The position numbers and the translations under genes are program-made. Source: Myxococcus sp. RHSTA-1-4 (GTDB lineage Bacteria; Myxococcota; Myxococcia; Myxococcales; Myxococcaceae). Taken from it: a stretch of DNA of 34,936 nt. The stretch is from the NCBI RefSeq assembly GCF_020037125.1, contig NZ_JAIQDG010000066.1, forward strand, positions 1-34,936, given 5' to 3'. This document shows positions 33,544 through 34,936 of the stretch, in pieces; the first letter of the stretch is position 1, and each line of letters begins with the position of its first letter. The notes under the pieces were generated by a model. It was not told the origin of the DNA and made no database searches. It saw only the letters and a list, made by a program, of their open reading frames with translations.

Positions 33544-33618
33544 TCCCTTCAGATCCTTCGGGGCGTTCGTGATCTGCCGCAATCGCGTGGTGCCATCATC
33601 ACGTGAGATCAGATGGAC
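33539..33618 (-). pseudogene. Upstream part of the gene split by IS21
   Basis: The minus strand reads VHLISRDDGTTRLRQITNAP then KDLKGLG up to the IS, in frame with LVGESHR at 30744. Its own upstream side is cut at 33619 by the end of another IS copy, so the true start is not in the window. Confidence 0.65.
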
Positions 33619-33640
33619 TGTCACTAGCCAGCCGCATGGG
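33619..33640 (-). repeat. Isolated end of a second IS21 copy, inverted
   Basis: 22 bases identical to the complement of 33517-33538, the right end of the complete IS21. It begins TGTCACTAGCC, faces the other way 80 bases on, and stops matching at 33641, where the next element seems to begin. Confidence 0.75.
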
Positions 33641-34505
33641 CAGGCCTGATGCGTTCTCGCCGGGTCGGACTTGAAGACGGGCCGTCAGGTCGCGGGGTTG
33701 GGCGCGCGAGGGCATGACCGGGTTCGTACACCACCCAAAGAGTCCTTTGGATGATCGCTTCCCTGGCGGGTGGGGTGTGCTCGAAACTCGCCCCGTGGCC
33801 AAAGGCGGAGGGATGGGGCCGGCGAGCCCCATCCCCCCTATGCCCCGCTCCGCGACCAGAGCGGCTCGGGGCGCGAAGGAGTCGAGCATGGGTGGACTTC
33901 GAGGACAACAGCGGCGCCTGCTGCGACAGGCGCGCCTGCCGTGGGATGAACGGGTGACGGACCCGAGAGACCCGCGAGGCACGCGCCATGAACACCTGGG
34001 CCTGTTGGGACTGGTGGTGGCGGCCTTCGCGGTGGGCAAGAAGGGGACGAAGCAGGCGGCGCAACTGGCCGAGGACGTGGGAGCCCGGACGCGCAAGCGG
34101 TTGGAGCTTCCGCGGTCCGTGGACGGCTCGACGCTTTGGCGCCTGCTGGAGAAGCAGCAGCCGGACGGCCTGCGCGAGACGCTGAGGGCCCATACGGTGC
34201 AAGTGCTGGAGGACCCGAACACCCCTCGGCTGGCCTTTCCGCTGGGGGTGGTGAGCGTGGACGGCAAGAGTCTGTGGACGACGCGCCAGGGCGAGGTGAA
34301 GGGGCTGGAGGCCGTCGCCAACGACGAGGAGGGGCGTGAACTCTGGAGGCTGGGCGCGCTGCGGGCGGTGCTCACCAGTGCGCTGGCGGCGCCCTGCCTG
34401 GACTTGGAGTTTATCGGCGCCAAGGAGGGGGAGTCTCCGGCCTTCCGCCAGCTGCTGCCCCGAGTGGTAGAGGCGCATGGCGAGCACTTCGGGGTGGTGA
34501 CTTCG
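33641..34505 (+). mobile_element. Truncated ISAs1-family element
   Basis: The element contains an ISAs1-type transposase cut short. Its left limit is taken where the IS21 end stops (33641, beginning CAGGCCTGAT, compatible with the CAGG start of ISAs1 ends). The right limit is where transposase similarity ends. Neither end is proven. The 227 bases 33661-33887 before the transposase show nothing else I can name. Confidence 0.5.
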
Positions 34506-34541
34506 GCGCTCTCCAGAAACGGTCCGCCTCTGCTCTCGTGA
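33888..34541 (+). pseudogene. ISAs1-family transposase, C-terminally truncated
   Basis: 218 codons starting with AAGGAG-spaced ATG 33888. The DDE_Tnp_1-associated N-terminus (DERVTDPRDPRGTRHEHLGL, then LGLVVAAFAVGKKG; VDGSTLWRLLEKQ) leads to the first catalytic Asp125 in VVSVDGKSL and AFRQLLPRV. Similarity stops after FGVVTS at about 34505. The final dozen codons are out-of-family and the second and third catalytic residues are missing. The truncation is probably due to the neighbouring IS21. Confidence 0.8.
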
Positions 34542-34682
34542 AGTGGACCAGGCGTGGAACGTGGAGTCCGAAACAAGTCCTTGGCCTCGAACGGCGCAGG
34601 AGACTCAGGAAAAGACGGAGCCCCCGGCCGCAGTGCTGGCGGACGAGGGCTCAAGGTTGAAACGAAGGGGGAGAGGACGCTG

Positions 34683-34936
34683 TCAGCCCGTCGAGTCGCG
34701 CAGGGAGGGGCCGTCGATGCGGACCGTGTGGCACTGGTGGCGCAGCCGGCTCAGCAGCGCCTCGACGAGGGCCTTGTTGCCCAGGAAGCCCGCCCACTCG
34801 GAGTAGTCCAGATTGGTGGTCAGCAGAGTCGGGCGCCTGCGGTAGCGCTCCTCCATCAGCTTGAAGAAGATGTTCGTCTGCTCGGGCTTGAGGTTGAGGT
34901 AGCCCATCTCGTCGATGACGAGCACGTCCACGTTGG
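34683..34936 (-). CDS. istB: IstB-like protein, 3' part (runs off the window)
   Basis: The C-terminal 83 residues of a third IstB: Walker B DVLVIDEMGYLNLKPEQTNI, sensor LLTTNLDYSEWAGFLGN and LLSRLRHQCHTVRIDGPSLR. It differs clearly from the other two IstB proteins, so it belongs to a different IS21 subgroup. The start and Walker A lie beyond 34936. Its outer end should fall in 34506-34682, where I could not fix it. Confidence 0.9.
   Translation of the reverse strand, partial: NVDVLVIDEMGYLNLKPEQTNIFFKLMEERYRRRPTLLTTNLDYSEWAGFLGNKALVEALLSRLRHQCHTVRIDGPSLRDSTG

Overview
The window is high-GC (about 70%) DNA with the codon bias, lipoprotein density and gene families of a myxobacterium (Myxococcaceae or Archangiaceae type): a SitA-type lipoprotein toxin with its immunity gene, a multidomain cyclase/AAA/TPR protein, a sigma-54 activator, and many IS21 elements. 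Species cannot be fixed from the sequence alone. No rRNA, tRNA, CRISPR array or replication origin was seen.

Region by region. 1-4200: remains of a two-gene operon on the minus strand, its first gene split by an IS21-family element whose istA carries two one-base insertions and which has a zinc-finger passenger gene. 4219-5924: a SitA-like lipoprotein toxin and a DUF2019 immunity protein. 6171-9488: a compact signalling locus made of a LuxR-type regulator, a DUF3892 protein, a haem-oxygenase-like oxidase and a LuxI/FeeM-like N-acyltransferase. Near-identical palindromes (TACCACC-NN-GGWGGTA) lie in front of three of its transcription units. 9631-14829: a tightly packed five-gene operon of sigma factor, HTH protein, ImmA/IrrE protease, NurA-like nuclease and HerA-like ATPase, probably a regulated DNA-processing or anti-phage module. 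14923-22973: accessory metabolism and regulation: alpha/beta hydrolase, Cys-rich lipoprotein, cyclic-peptide-type ABC exporter, a 51-residue membrane protein, an EEP-family lipoprotein, a TetR-SDR operon with its operator, a GNAT acetyltransferase and a B12-binding-type radical SAM enzyme. 23000-30054: a 1419-residue protein built like mammalian soluble adenylyl cyclase, a four-helix membrane protein, a LOG-like protein, a Cys-rich protein and a sigma-54 activator without a sensor domain. 30169-34936: an insertion hot spot. A complete IS21 element with 5-bp target duplication and multiple terminal repeats splits a gene in frame. It is followed by an inverted 22-bp end of a second copy, a truncated ISAs1-type transposase and the 3' part of a third istB.

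Two clusters deserve most attention. The LuxR/acyl-synthase/oxidase locus looks like a self-contained acyl-signal circuit with its own operator; LuxI-type synthases are rarely reported in myxobacteria. The neighbouring sigma-HTH-ImmA-NurA-HerA operon joins a protease-controlled switch to a HerA-NurA motor-nuclease pair. The two face away from each other across 9360-9630, and that intergenic region contains one of the palindromes, so they may share regulation.
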